Notes under the pieces: model-generated | The model's input: only the letters and a program-made list of their open reading frames with translations | The model's database searches: none | Told to the model about the DNA's origin: nothing | Origin: Nautilus pompilius | Taxonomy: Eukaryota; Mollusca; Cephalopoda; Nautilida; Nautilidae | Assembly (NCBI GenBank): GCA_018389105.1 | Contig: JACATO010001059.1 | Location: 1-64,000, forward strand | DNA length: 64,000 nt | Reading direction: 5' to 3' | Position numbers and translations under genes: made by a program | In this document: piece after piece, positions 47,992-59,764 of the stretch | Numbering within the stretch: the first letter of the stretch is position 1 | How the letters are laid out: each line of letters starts with the position of its first letter

Positions 47992-49563
47992 ATTCAACAT
48001 GCCACGTGATATTTTTGACGTGTTACAAAACTGTTGTCACTGGTTTGGCAGTCAGTTATTAATTAATGGCATCCGCTGCGACTCGCAACCACTATTTACT
48101 TTTCCCTTTATACTGATCATCGAACTAGAAAGAAAGCAGTCGCCTAAGGAGACATCGAAGCTTCTCTATTCTCGTTATTTCTGAAAGTTTTCTTTCTGAT
48201 GTCGATCTCATGAAGATGTAGATGAAGAATCTACGTCTGACGTCACAACAAGACCCTTGGCGTTGTTAGCCAGCTAGTAGTTACAACCCACTATAGAAAA
48301 GTTAATAAACTCCACCTTTCAATTCCTTAGAAGAGAAATGGCAGTATACTTGAATGGAGCAGTGGTATAAATTTAATCCTGAACCGTTTTGTTAAAATAT
48401 ATAATCGAAAATAAGAAAACGTATAGATGATGACAGACTTATTTCACCATGTTGCCTATGCATTAGACAATACATAGAAATAAATATGAGAAGAAGATTT
48501 TTAGAAGGAAGATCGACCGTTGAACAGGGTCTTGTACTCTGGATAAATAAGACTATTTTTCAACAAAGAATTATCCGTACATTATTTAACCGATATTAAA
48601 GATCAAGAGTCGCAGACATCTTAGAAATGCCGTGTAAAGAAGGTTTTTCTGGTTGCTTATTACATTCGTCAGACAAGTAAATATGGCATTTACTGTCTCG
48701 ACTAAGAGCAGTAAAATCTATATTTAAATAAAATTAAATGGCATCTACTGATAAGGTTACCTTCGCTTGACATATAGCAGGTCTGTGTGTGCTCAGCAGG
48801 ACTTTGGTGGAACGAGATGCTGCACTGGAAAGTTCAGATTTACGCCCTGGCGGAGATTCAGCCTGTTTTCAGAACAAATTAAGGTTTTAGGGGTTTTACC
48901 AATAAAAGTAAGCAGCAGTATTTAGGGACTGATTAGTAGAGACAAATTGGAAAATTATGCATAAAACAAAGCAGCCTGACTTCGCTGCTAGCGGCAGCAG
49001 CGGTAACAAAGAGAGGAAGAGGGTGGGACGACCTGAATTGCACGATAACCTTTGATCTTTATCTATCCACTCCTCTTGTTGCTCGTCTTCCTTCTCTCTA
49101 TCTATCTGTTTGCCTTTAAAATGAATGGAATCTGTATTATTGCAGAGCTCATTATAAAAAAAAATGTTTTTTTTTTGCAACACAATAGACGTTTCCATTT
49201 AATCGTAAAACTACCTGCACAAAAACCATTCTTATCAACATTCTCCCACCTGAAACTATCAACACCTTTAAATTGATTCCAAGCGACGAACTAATCACAA
49301 GCTGCCATTAAATGACAGCTGCAAGTGTTGACTTTCCTCAAATATTTCAAAAAAACGGTGTACGTTTATTAATCTCGATAAATTCAATCTCCATCTGGAG
49401 ATTCAGCAATCTTTCAGAAAAAAATTCCAATTGTAGTGTGGCTGGCGTCACGATTATACCAGCTAAATTAGCAAATGATTAAACAGGGGGGGGGTTGTAG
49501 TAATTCTCAGTACTATATACTTATCTTCCATTACCTTGTGTTTTCCAGCACCGATATTTAATA

Positions 49564-49582
49564 AGCGCCCTCTGTTGCCCTG
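49564..49582 (-). promoter_or_regulatory. CTCF-like core motif
   Basis: Minus strand reads CAGGGCAACAGAGGGCGCT, a good fit to the CTCF core CCASYAGRKGGCRS with one mismatch. Confidence 0.43.
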
Positions 49583-50305
49583 CAAGATATCCGAAGGTTC
49601 GGTTACCGAGGAGGACCTGATCGAATTTAAATGGCCTTAACTCTACTTCTATTTGTCATGATATGTCAAACTGTCAGAGGCTGCAGAATTTCTCCGCCTC
49701 CTCCCCCAAAAATCCAAGAGAACCGAAATTCTGGTATCTAGACATTTCTAAAAGATATCTGCGGTTCATTAAGTGGCGAAGATCTCTTTTCTTTCTTCAT
49801 TACTTCTGCTTGGAACATTAGCCAGAAGGAAGGACTGCTATTGATTTATCTGTTTTCGGTAATTAAGGAATTTTATTGGATTATTTACCAGATTCCACGA
49901 AACTGTGAGAGGAATCTGAGATATAGAAGTGCATGGGATTCTGAGAAATAGAACCGAGGCCAAACCTAGAAAGCTACCTACTCCAATGGATGCTAAAAGG
50001 ACTTCCGGTCATTTATCTCACCTCTTTTCTCTTCTAACAGCAAAAAAAAAAAGTCTAAAAATATTAAAAATTTAGTCCAAAATAATTGTGAATCTGCTCA
50101 AAGAAAAAAAAAAAAAGAAAAATCTGAGGATTTCCCAGGTAAGCAATCAAACAAGTTTTATTTAATAATACGTGTGATTAACTCGGCACGTGACTTTAAT
50201 TGCTCTTGGATTATGGAAATATCGATATGATCACGTGACTTCGTCGCATTTAGAAAAAAAAAAGAAATTTTACAATGTGTAAAAACAATACAGAGGCTGA
50301 CTTAT

Positions 50306-50428
50306 GCTGCTCTGTACACCGACCTTCTGCTGCTCCGGACACCCGTTACTACCACGTGGTGAGGCTGGCCAATAAACAAACGTTTCGGTAAACATTCCCT
50401 GCCCAGCCTCTTCTCGGTGTACAGCAGC
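50306..50428. repeat. Imperfect inverted repeat of about 123 bp
   Basis: Left arm GCTGCTCTGTACACCGA (50306-50322), right arm TCGGTGTACAGCAGC (50414-50428). Nested inside are GAGGCTGG and CCAGCCTC. It could be a small non-autonomous element or a hairpin-forming sequence. No transposase or target duplication was identified. Confidence 0.6.
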
Positions 50429-51059
50429 TATCCATGATGACTGTTTGCGGCTGACCTTTTTTTGCAGGTGAGTTACACAGAAGTTGAAAACCCGAAACCT
50501 GCTGTTTGCTTTTAAGTTGTCTCGTTGGTTTGTCTCTCGCTATTTAGTATTAATTAACCACCGGCTAACCATTCGATATTAGTTGTTTATCGCGTGTGCA
50601 CTCACCTTTGTAGTGGGGCTGCCAATCATGTGTGACGACACGGTGGCCATGACGACTATCTCAGCTGACTTTACAGATTTTCCTAGTCCGCGCTCGGTTG
50701 GCTTCTCCGTCTCACAAGTGTATTACTCACCGCAGGCGAATAGGTAGTAAACTTTCCACTCGGTAGGTAAATGGTCTCACTTTGGAGTTGTATACGTTAC
50801 TGTTCGAATGGAATTTCCAATATTAAGATGCCACCAAGGGTCCGCCATGAAACCCCCCTACTTTTACTGGCGACGAGATGAAGGAATAGAAATAATGCTA
50901 CACAATCTCATCTTCTATTTTCAGACGCCATTCCGAACGGGGAGCAAGTTTTGGTTTAGGAGGAAGAGATAACAGCACCATGACTCTGTCTTCTGGTAAG
51001 AGCAGCGTCACGGGCAAATCCAGCGAAGTGGAAAGCGTAACAAAAACTGTCCCGTAAAA

Positions 51060-51710
51060 CTTGTCAGGGGAAACGACCGCTGAAACAGCGAGAAACAAGA
51101 TGCACAAGGATAACAATTTACTGAGGTCCCGTCTCCTGGCTAAAAATAATCAGAAAATCCTAACATCCGCGGACGGGCGTAGAACCTCAAAGTCAATGAC
51201 TCTTTTCGTTTTGTAGACATCGCCAGGGTGTTCCAGCCTGAGAAGTGGTAGTCGGCCTTGAGGTTTAGGCAGCTTACAGATACTTCGGTTGTTGAAGCCA
51301 TGACCACCAAGGCTCGACCGAGACGCAGAAACCGTCTCGGAAGTAGTAACAGTCTTTTACGTAATAACAACATTAGTATACCTTCGAATAAAATGGAGTG
51401 CCCATGGTCTGCCTCATCCTCGCAAACATCTACATGAAGCATTTCTAGAACTCAACAGTAACAACTCCAGGAAATAACCACGACACGTTGATGATGTGTT
51501 CCTTATCTTGAGATCCAAACCTGTTTTGTCAGCAACATTCACTCAGATAAAAAAAATTACAATGGAAGCCAATAGCCAGCTTATTGTCCTAGGTTTTCTA
51601 GTATCTAGAGAAAAGTGTAAACTAATCCTTAGCGGGTACTTAAAGAAGACAAATACTGGCTGTTTTCTGAATTTTAACTTTAAAACTTAAAAGGCTGCTT
51701 TTGGAAATGG
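51060..51710 (+). pseudogene. Penelope-like retroelement reverse transcriptase relic
   Basis: Conserved Penelope-like RT blocks appear in order across three frames. KMHKDNNLLR (about 51098) matches LPKIHK...LRPI. LKVNDSFRFVDIARVFQP (about 51187) matches the HVKNS.EFV block. NGVPMVCLILANIYMKHF (about 51391) matches GVPMGSPLSPILANIYMEHFE. DVFLILRSKP (about 51490) is the remains of the YVDD...LR block. TMEANSQLIVLGFLVSRE (about 51562) matches TMEIE..LPFLDVLVSR. SGYLKKTNTGCFLNFNF (about 51630) matches the V.RKPTHTDRYLNFNS block. Stops and frameshifts make it non-functional. No GIY-YIG endonuclease follows: the similarity ends near 51690-51710, about 50 bp before the telomeric array. Whether the endonuclease was lost or never present cannot be told. 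Confidence 0.78.
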
Positions 51711-51756
51711 ATTTTAAAAATTATTTATCTCGTTAGAATTTAATTTACAAAAAAAA

Positions 51757-52938
51757 GTTAGAGTTAGGATTAGAGTTAGGGTTAGGCTAGGGTTAGAGTT
51801 AGGGTAAGGTTAGGGTAAAGGTTAGGATTAGGTTAGAGTTAGAGTTAGGTTAGGGTTAGGGTTAGGCTAGGGTTAGAGTTAGGGTAAAGGTTAGGGTAAA
51901 GGTTAGGGTAAAGGTTAGGTTAGGTTAGGGTTAGGGTTAGGTTAGGTTAGGGTTAGGGTTAGGGTAGGGTTAGGGTTAGGTTAGGGTAAAGGTTAGGTTA
52001 GGGTTAGGTTAGAGTTAGGTTAGGGTTAGGTTAGAGTTAGAGTTAGGTTAGGGTTAGGGTTAGGCTAGGGTTAGAGTTAGGGTAAAGGTTAGGGTAAAGG
52101 TTAGGATTAGGTTAGAGTTAGAGTTAGGTTAGGGTTAGGCTAGGGTTAGAGTTAGGGTAAAGGTTAGGGTAAGGGTTAGGGTTAGGTTAGAGTTAGGGTT
52201 ACAGTTAAGGTAAAGGTTAGGGTAAAGGCTAGGGTAAAGTTTAGGATTAGGTTAGAGTTAGGTTTAGGGTTAGGCTAGGGTTAGAGTTAGGGTAAAGGCT
52301 AGGGTAAAGTTTAGGATTAGGTTAGAGTTAGGTTTAGGGTTAGGCTAGGGTTAGAGTTAGGGTAAAGGTTAGGGTAAGGGTTAGGGTTAGGTTAGAGCTA
52401 GAGTTAGGTTTAGGGTTAGGCTAGGTTAGAGTTAGGGTTAGGGTTAGGGTTAGGGTTAGGGTTAGGGTTAGGTTAGGTTAGAGTTAGGTTAGGGTTAGGG
52501 TTAGGTTAGAGTTAGGGTAAAGGTTAGGGTAAGGTTAGGGTAAAGGTTAGGGTAAAGGTTAGGGTTAGGTTAGAGTTAGGGTTATAGTTAAGGTAAGGTT
52601 AGGGTAAAGGCTAGGGTAAAGTTTAGGATTAGGTTAGAGTTAGAGTTAGGTTTAGGGTTAGGCTAGGGTTAGAGTTAGGGTAAAGGTTAGGGTAAGGGTT
52701 AGGGTTAGGTTAGAGTTAGAGTTAGGTTTAGGGTTAGACTAGGGTTAGAGTTAGGGTAAAGGTTAGGGTAAAGGTTAGGGTTAGGTTAGAGTTAGAGTTA
52801 GGGTTAGGGTTAGGCTAGGGTTAGAGTTAGGGTAAAGGTTAGGTTAGAGTTAGAGTTAGGGTAAAGGTTAGGCTAGGGTTAGAGTTAGGTAAAGGTTAGG
52901 GTAAAGTTTAGGATTAGGTTAGAGTTAGGGTCAGGTTA
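51757..52938 (+). repeat. Interstitial telomeric repeat array of about 1.2 kb, degenerate TTAGGG
   Basis: G-rich strand is plus. Units are mixtures of TTAGGG, TTAGAG, GTTAGG and TTAGGGTAAAGG. A purer stretch of TTAGGG lies at about 52435-52472. Longer blocks such as GGTTAGGCTAGGGTTAGAG recur, showing local amplification after degeneration. Normal unique DNA follows to the end of the window, so this is internal and not a chromosome end. Confidence 0.97.
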
Positions 52939-55389
52939 AACAAAGTCGTAGAGTAAAATATTAATAAAATAAGTAAAGTAAGAAAAAACGTGCTTACTAA
53001 TATAACTAAGTAATTTTATTTAGTTTGCCATGCCCGTCAGTATCATTAATAGGTTCATTATTTTACCTCTTTATTTAAAGATTAATTTAGATGTATAAAT
53101 AGTTTTAAAACAGAGAAACATAAGCCATTGAAAATCGATACTATTCTTTCTAGAAAAGGATGCTGCTACACTTAAAATGACATAGAAATATTTAAAATGT
53201 GCCCTCTCGTATCTTTAATATCTTTACAAATTATTAGAAATAAGATGACAAAACAAAAACCGAAGTGCGTCCGTGAGGTAGAAGAAAAAGGCTGAGGAAG
53301 GAATGGACTGAGCTACGGTTTGCAGAAATCATCAGAACGAGAAAAAGAAATCTAAAGAGAAACAGAAATAAACACGTGTTAAATATCACGTGGCTGGAAA
53401 CCAAAGGCGCCGACCTGCAGAGCGCGGTGGAGACGATATTACGTACGCTCTTTCAATATATCACCTTTAGCGATAACGAACGGGAACAGTTTTACGCTGC
53501 TGGTCACAAACATGTTCTCCGGCTTTGAGGCCCTTTCATCGTTCCAGCCCTAACACGCCCTTGAAGTCCAGCCATTCAGCCATAAGTTGGCGCTAATGGG
53601 AAACCGAAAATCCCAATCTTATCCTATGGTTAATCCCACATTTACTTACAGCGCTGCGGAACTGAAGAGACGAACAAAACAACTCGGACCCAAAATGGCT
53701 GATAGTTTTCCGTTACTTAATTTGTTATCATTTCTCAAAGAACTAAGGGAAAAAATCCATCCAGGCATCCATATGGTGCGAGCGGAAATCCAATTTTATT
53801 AGCGGATAGCCTCTCAGGGGTTTCCCATTGTCTTCAGATTTGAGTTCTTTGTGGATACTGGCGGATGTTACTCCACTGTTTATTCTAAGCTTATCCAGAG
53901 AGACAGGGGCCCTCGTGTAAACCGGTCCGGGCGGAATGAAGGCCACGACAAACCAAAAACTTGTGCTGGATGTAGGCGTACAGAAGTTCTCCTAACTCTC
54001 AACTTTAATCTCTAATCGTGATCAATAAATTCTCCCTTTAAACTCTCAAAAACTGGTGTTGTTCTGATTGATTCTGATGGGGGAAAACCGAGATACGAAA
54101 AATCCCAATTACAAGGGCAGAATCGGGTTCTTGACATCGCATCTTAACGGATAATCATTCACCTATTTATCGAATGGTATCCTAAATGATGATATGGTGG
54201 GAAATGGATGATTTAGAGATTTTTTTTCTATGGTAATAATCATGTCTGTCTAAACACTGATGCAGCGAAACAAAAACAAAAACAAAAAAAAAACAATTTC
54301 TGCTATATCTTTGCCGTTCTTTAACCAGTGAAATTGGCATAACAATGTGTGTGGATATTCCGAGGTGACGCACTTCTTTCCAAATCCTTGCGAAAAGCAA
54401 CCTTTGGAATAGACAAGTGCACGCTCCACCCGCTTTAGTTCCATGCCAAGCCACGCTGTATAGCCGCCAGATGACCCACGAAGGTAATAATTTACTGAGA
54501 TCCAGAGTAAGTTGCGCTGAATCGTCATCCTTCGAAAGATTCCGATGTCAGTAGCTGTATATATGGTGATTTTATTCTCATAAAAGAATTCTTCTCATTG
54601 ACTTCATGAACTGCACTGGACATCCGGGAGAAATGTCTGTCACGATTGACGTGACGACGTCTGTCCGCCAATGCTTGGGGTTAGTGATTCCTTAACCCTC
54701 CAAATGATAGACTCGAATAAAACCCTGATGCGAAGCTTAACCAATATCTGGGCCAGTTTAAAAAAAAGATATCTGAATGTCTGTTCAAATCTACTCCGCA
54801 GATAGAAAACAATAATCAACTTTTTCTGTGATGGAAACTAAACTGATTATCAGTGTCTTCACGAAGCAATCGATCACTGATGATTTCCCGCATTCTGACT
54901 CTAAACGCCGCTAGAAAGTAATAATCGGACGCCTTCTGGTCAGGGCAGAAATATTACGTCCTGAGCTGGAAGCACATCCGCTATTCAGCTGTCCGAAGAA
55001 TGGCCAGCAGGTATAGTTTACCAGAGAGACATGTCAGTAAAATTAAAACGATAAAAAAATATAAATACTAACTAATGCTAAAGATTTTGGAACTTTGGCA
55101 CCAGCGTCGTTTATAACAGGTAATGAAACGATTTGATTCTTGCACGATCACCGCACGGAAGAGTGGGGAATTTACCTTTTATTTTACAGGAGTTTGGCTT
55201 TGTCTTAATTGGATGAAGTAAGCTTTCCTTACGATCCAACTTGTTTCCAATCATAAGACATCTGTAATTATGTAACTGTTCTGCTGGTATTCCTCCTACG
55301 ACGTTCTCCATTCTGCCCTTCCTCAGAAGTTATAATTAACTTATTACAACAGAAACCGTGGCAGTTTTCATTTCTCACAATTAGGTAGA

Positions 55390-55434
55390 TTCTTCTTCTT
55401 CTTCTTCTTCTTATTATTATTATTATTATTATTA
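55390..55434 (+). repeat. (CTT)n/(ATT)n microsatellite
   Basis: About seven CTT units followed by about eight ATT units. Confidence 0.95.
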
Positions 55435-55514
55435 GGATTAAAAGAGCAACATCTATAAAGGTTTGAAATGGTAAAATCTTTGCTGCCTGAATTAATCTGT
55501 TTAAAATTTGCTCG

Positions 55515-55611
55515 CGCTAAACACGTGCCAAGTCGGGGTGTCGTCGGTGCGACATCACGTCACGTCGGCGCGTGCTGTTCACAGCGCCCTCGTAAGTTGA
55601 CGTGTTTAGCG
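55515..55611. repeat. 12-bp perfect inverted repeat, 97 bp end to end
   Basis: CGCTAAACACGT (55515-55526) and ACGTGTTTAGCG (55600-55611). Partial complementarity continues inward. It could be a MITE-like remnant or chance. Confidence 0.5.
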
Positions 55612-58049
55612 TGGCGTCCAGGGCGACTTCAGGTGGTAAAACGGAGAATTTACCTGATCGATTCTAATTGCTGCCTTATCGTTTATTAGATCTAATAAAA
55701 AATCCCGAAGTTGTGAGATGGGGGGGCGATTATTGGAAGTCATTAGAAACCCAAAATCTGCTGAAAACTAAAAAAAAAATTGAACTGAAGCTTTTCTACA
55801 ACCATCAGCAGTCGTTGTGTAGCAGCTGGAGGATAAGGAAAATGGCTCCAGGTCACAAGACACGGCAGGTGACCCTGAACGCCCATAACGTGTGCGCGAT
55901 TAGCGAGGTAGTTCCACCCACACATGCTCTGCCAGTGACCCATAGGAAGGGCAGACATGACTTCGCTGAGTGGCTTTTCGATATCGCTGTAAACTTCACG
56001 GTAGTCGCTTCTCGCACCGCGCCTGAGACTTCGTTATCCTGTAACTTCCGACCCGGAAGCTCCAGTTCATTGCCTTCTGAATCGATGTCCATGTTCCACG
56101 GCGCGAGTTTATTTTGTAGTGTTTAGAGCACTGAGCTCGTCCATCTTCTTGAAGCTTTTCCCGATCACACCGGGAGATAAGGAGCTCCGCGCATCCCTGG
56201 CCTAGGGCGTGGTGCCCTTCTCTCGTCTTTATATTTACCGTCCAGTCATCCCGCTTTTTTGTTTTTTTGGAAGTTTCTTCTAAGCTTCTCTTTCAGGATA
56301 CATCACCTGGCCCACCGAGTAATTGCTACCAACCGGAATCATTGCAAAGGTTAAGTTCGAGCCACCCTCCTTACGCTAGTTGACTCTCTCTTTTACTCCC
56401 TGTGTACCCTGGCAGTTTCGCATTTTTTACTGGAATGTTTTTGCCTCTCTTTCAGGAGCCCAAAGCAGTTTTTTTGTGTAGCAGTCGTCTCCTCTTTTGT
56501 GGAGATGGCGCTTCATCCAACTGTAAACCCGGGGACTCGCTGTACCTCGAGTTCTATCTGTTTTCTTGGCATTCGTATGAACTGATCGCCACTTTCGGAA
56601 ATTTAATCAAAAATTGGTTGATTATTTCAGGGTCTAGTGCTTAATGACCATTTTCAGATCTGCCACCTTCTTTTCTTTGGCAGATTCATAGTCAGATTTC
56701 TCTGGTCAGCTTAAGAGTATGTCTCCTCTCGAATTCTTGTCTGCTTACACCAAGTTTCCTTGCCACCTTATAAAATGTAATTAATTTTAGCATCTGGTTT
56801 GAGCTTCATCATGTGGCTCGCTGTTTTTGGCATTCCAACTCTTTTACAGATATTGTACACTATACTTGCTACGAGAATTCCAGTAAATTAATTGAAATTG
56901 TCAGAAGGAATTGGCATTGTACGGAAAGGCCTAATATAGCAAAAACACAGAACAGTGAACTGGCACAATCATCGCCCACCATAAAGAGCGTCACGTGATC
57001 ATCGATACGGCAATCACGTGTCCAATCAAGGGTCACTTTTTAAACAATTACCAAAGAGGGAGATATTCGTTGCGAACGCTACGGAGACACAATGTAAATA
57101 TATAATAGGAAGGCGTCAACAAACGATCAGCAAATGCCATGAATAAACAGTCCATGTTTATAGTTGGTCTGGATACTTTAATGGTAAAAATGACTTTGAA
57201 GTTGGTTACAACTGATTCAAAACGAGACGGCTGATTTTCATTTAGTATCTCTCAGTGCAATAATCAAAGACCATTATGTCCACAAAGTTGGTTCGTTGAC
57301 AGGCGCTATCCGCATGCCAAAAGATCCCTAGGGGATGGGAGAGAATCGCTGCTGACTGGATATTAATGAAGACGAACTCCAGCTTTTCATAGCCTCTAGG
57401 TGTTGGAGTGGGAGATTGTCGTTCATTTGAGTACTGGAGACAATTAGAACTAATGCGATATTTGAAATGCAAGTGTACTGCTGAGACGTCATCGCTTTCA
57501 GTATGGGACATCATCACAAACTGCATTGTTCTGTGTAAATGTTTGGAGATTTCTAACGAAAATGAGTCCCCTACTTGTAAATGTTGTTTGCTACACGTAG
57601 AGGTTGGTTACATGTAATACGAAATAAAACATCGCTCGCCTTGGCCTGACTACAAAAGAAAAGATTGGAAAAGGCTTCTATATTTCATTATCACTGAAAT
57701 ATGCACATCTGTTTCCACATCTTTTTTGGCAATGTTTCTCCACTGCAAAAGTTAGTTGTCATAAGTAACTTTCAGATCATCGGAGGGGAATATCTGACCG
57801 TCTGAGCGGCCCGGGCAGAGAGAAACAGTGCAGCATCGGTGTTATTACGGATGTCGCACACAGATGTTATCCGATATCTCTCTACGAAGTTAATCATACA
57901 TTAAGACGTAAATGCTGTTTAATTCTTGTTCTTATGTAAAAAATGCGCCATCTTAGCAAAGAAGGAAATTTTATCCCTTCAAGTCGTTGCACTATTATGG
58001 TCCAGCGAGGTTTTTATAGTAAATAAGGTAAATTTAGTTCATACAGAAA

Positions 58050-58800
58050 GAATGATTTTATCGAGTTCGTATCACAGAATAGATGTTGATGGACTTCATT
58101 GCCGACGCCCGCTTTGCTTTGCTTGGCAGGTAAAAGGGGAACCTGTAATCAGAAGACGGAGGAAAGACGTTGAAATTATTGGTTTCGTCCAACTGGAGAG
58201 TGCCCGCTTAAAAGTGGTTTCGAAAAGGGCCAACCTGACTGGAGTAAACCGTATCAGAAGAAGTCCACCCCGAGGCGAGGATGCATCGCGGCAGAATCAG
58301 AGCAGATTTGAATCAGTGCGATGACAGACCGTTAGAACAAAGGCAGGAGAAAAGTTGGCTTTACTATTAAACATGGTGGTGGAAATGAAAAAAAAAAAGG
58401 AATTGGAAATTATGTGACCATTTTGCTGGCTATTTAGTTGCTGGCGTGAAAATTGGAGGTATTCTCGCAGGAGAGAAACATCAAAATACTCTGCAGCCAC
58501 ACAATTACATCAGGGCATCGTTTCCTAGGTGATGGGTTTATACTGAAAAAAGATAATGATTTGAAGCGAACTGATAGAGAGAATCAAAAGGACTTTTTAA
58601 AACTATATGTCCTCCAAAACTTCCAGATCAGAACCATTAAACTTATGTAGGATGAAGTAGATTGAAGATTTAAGAAAAGCGGCTCAATCAATGTCAGTTA
58701 GCTATAGAGCGCCTAGCAGGAGATATTGCAGTCACTTACAAGGCAACATTTTAAAACGCCATTCGACACGAGTAGCAGCCATTCGGCGAAACTGGCTTAA
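58050..58800 (+). pseudogene. Tc1-like transposase relic
   Basis: The catalytic half of a Tc1 transposase is readable through several frames. KHGGGN at 58369-58386 corresponds to the KHGGGS block. HTITSGHRFLGDGFIL followed by KKDNDLKRT (DND at 58552-58560) corresponds to the GFIFQQDNDPKHT block with the second catalytic Asp. PDQN (58623-58634), then a one-base shift and IKLM-stop-DEVD (to about 58665), corresponds to SPDLNPIELLWDEVD with the third catalytic site. A remnant of RPTNVSQLW follows. Stops and frameshifts make it dead. The upstream frame at 57926-58324 may hold the first catalytic region but is hardly alignable. Terminal repeats were not found. A CRE-type array starts about 175 bp downstream. 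Confidence 0.78.
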
Positions 58801-58972
58801 AATGATAAGGAAGCCACATTTAATGCTGTATATGTCCTGATAAATGCTTTATCCGACTTTTTATGTCTCTTCTTTTGTTGGAATAATGCGCCTTGGTTAA
58901 AAATAAACTGCTGGAGAGACCATTACCAATGTTTTCGTGTCGTGGATTCACACCTCTAAATATGTGTGTGTT

Positions 58973-58973
<1 letters not shown>

Positions 58974-59008
<35 letters not shown>

Positions 59009-59201
59009 TGACGTCAGTACAGGGAGAGGGAGAGAGAGATATGACGTCAGTACAGGAGAGAGAGACATGGCGTCAGTACAGGGAGGGAGGGAGAGAGAGA
59101 TATGACGTCAGTACAGGGAGAGGGAGAGAGAGATATGACGTCAGTACAGGAGAGAGAGACATGGCGTCAGTACAGGGAGGGAGGGAGAGAGAGAGAGAGA
59201 G
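58974..59201 (+). repeat. CRE-type array, TGACGTCAGTACAGG variant
   Basis: Pure GA, then ATATGACGTCAGTACAGGGA or CATGGCGTCAGTACAGGGAG units. A three-unit block (ATATGACGTC, ATATGACGTC, CATGGCGTC) occurs at least twice, indicating higher-order repetition. It ends in a short GT run. Confidence 0.95.
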
Positions 59202-59764
59202 TGTGTGTGTACAGAAGCACATTAGACACGAACCACGGGCATGCGGTAAGGTTTTAGTGGAATGTAGTTTATACTGTAGTTAATGCAACAAAAATTGCAT
59301 ACTAATTATGTCAATTAACAACAGACAAAGAGAAATATTATCTCAGAATATGTTAATATAGCGCATCTGAGAGGCAGGGTTTAGTTGTCGTCTAGCAGCC
59401 TGGACACACACCGAGACACCGACGCGCCGATCTTATAAAGTCTCTGCTTGAAGGCCCGTGGTGGCATCTCTTCCTGACAGACTGTAGCCTCGAGTTGTAT
59501 CGAGTACTGCGTTACCGTATGATATTTCAATCGTTATTTTTTCACATCCCACGGATGTTGAGCTGGTGCAAGAACAAGGGACAGAAGCGGGCGGTCATGG
59601 AACAAGGAGATGGCTTCTTGCCGAAAATAGTGTCTGCAGGCTCTGACAGCCTTAAAAGATGTCGACGTCGTCGAAAAATAGGGAAAAAGCCTGCCAAGAC
59701 ATCAGTCAGATCTGTTTGTCTGCCTTAAAACCCCCTAAGAACATGGAGCGGTGTATTTTTGCGT
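59202..59764. other. No gene recognised
   Basis: Unique DNA between a CRE-type array and the minus-strand Tc1 relic. The 77-codon plus frame (59495-59728) is basic and unrecognised. Confidence 0.45.

Larger units (their letters stand above)
47992..51059. other. No gene recognised
   Basis: AT-rich DNA with poly-A/T runs (about 49158-49175, 50041-50052 and 50103-50116) and an inverted repeat at 50306-50428. Frames of up to 100 codons (48896-49198) show no domain. Confidence 0.42.
52939..58049. other. No gene recognised
   Basis: Mostly unique AT-rich DNA. Holds (CTT)n/(ATT)n at 55390-55434 and an inverted repeat at 55515-55611. The frames at 53587-53802, 54182-54528, 55668-56126 (152 codons) and 57242-57526 were read for domains and none was recognised. 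Confidence 0.4.

Noticed and set aside
48420..48680. Possible helix-turn-helix of another Tc1 transposase.
   Set aside because: A few residues looked suggestive, but no ordered set of Tc1 blocks could be aligned.
51757..52938. True chromosome end.
   Set aside because: About 11 kb of ordinary sequence follows, and the array is degenerate, so it is interstitial.
55668..56126. 152-codon frame as a host exon.
   Set aside because: No recognisable motif, ordinary composition, and a minus-strand shadow of similar openness.
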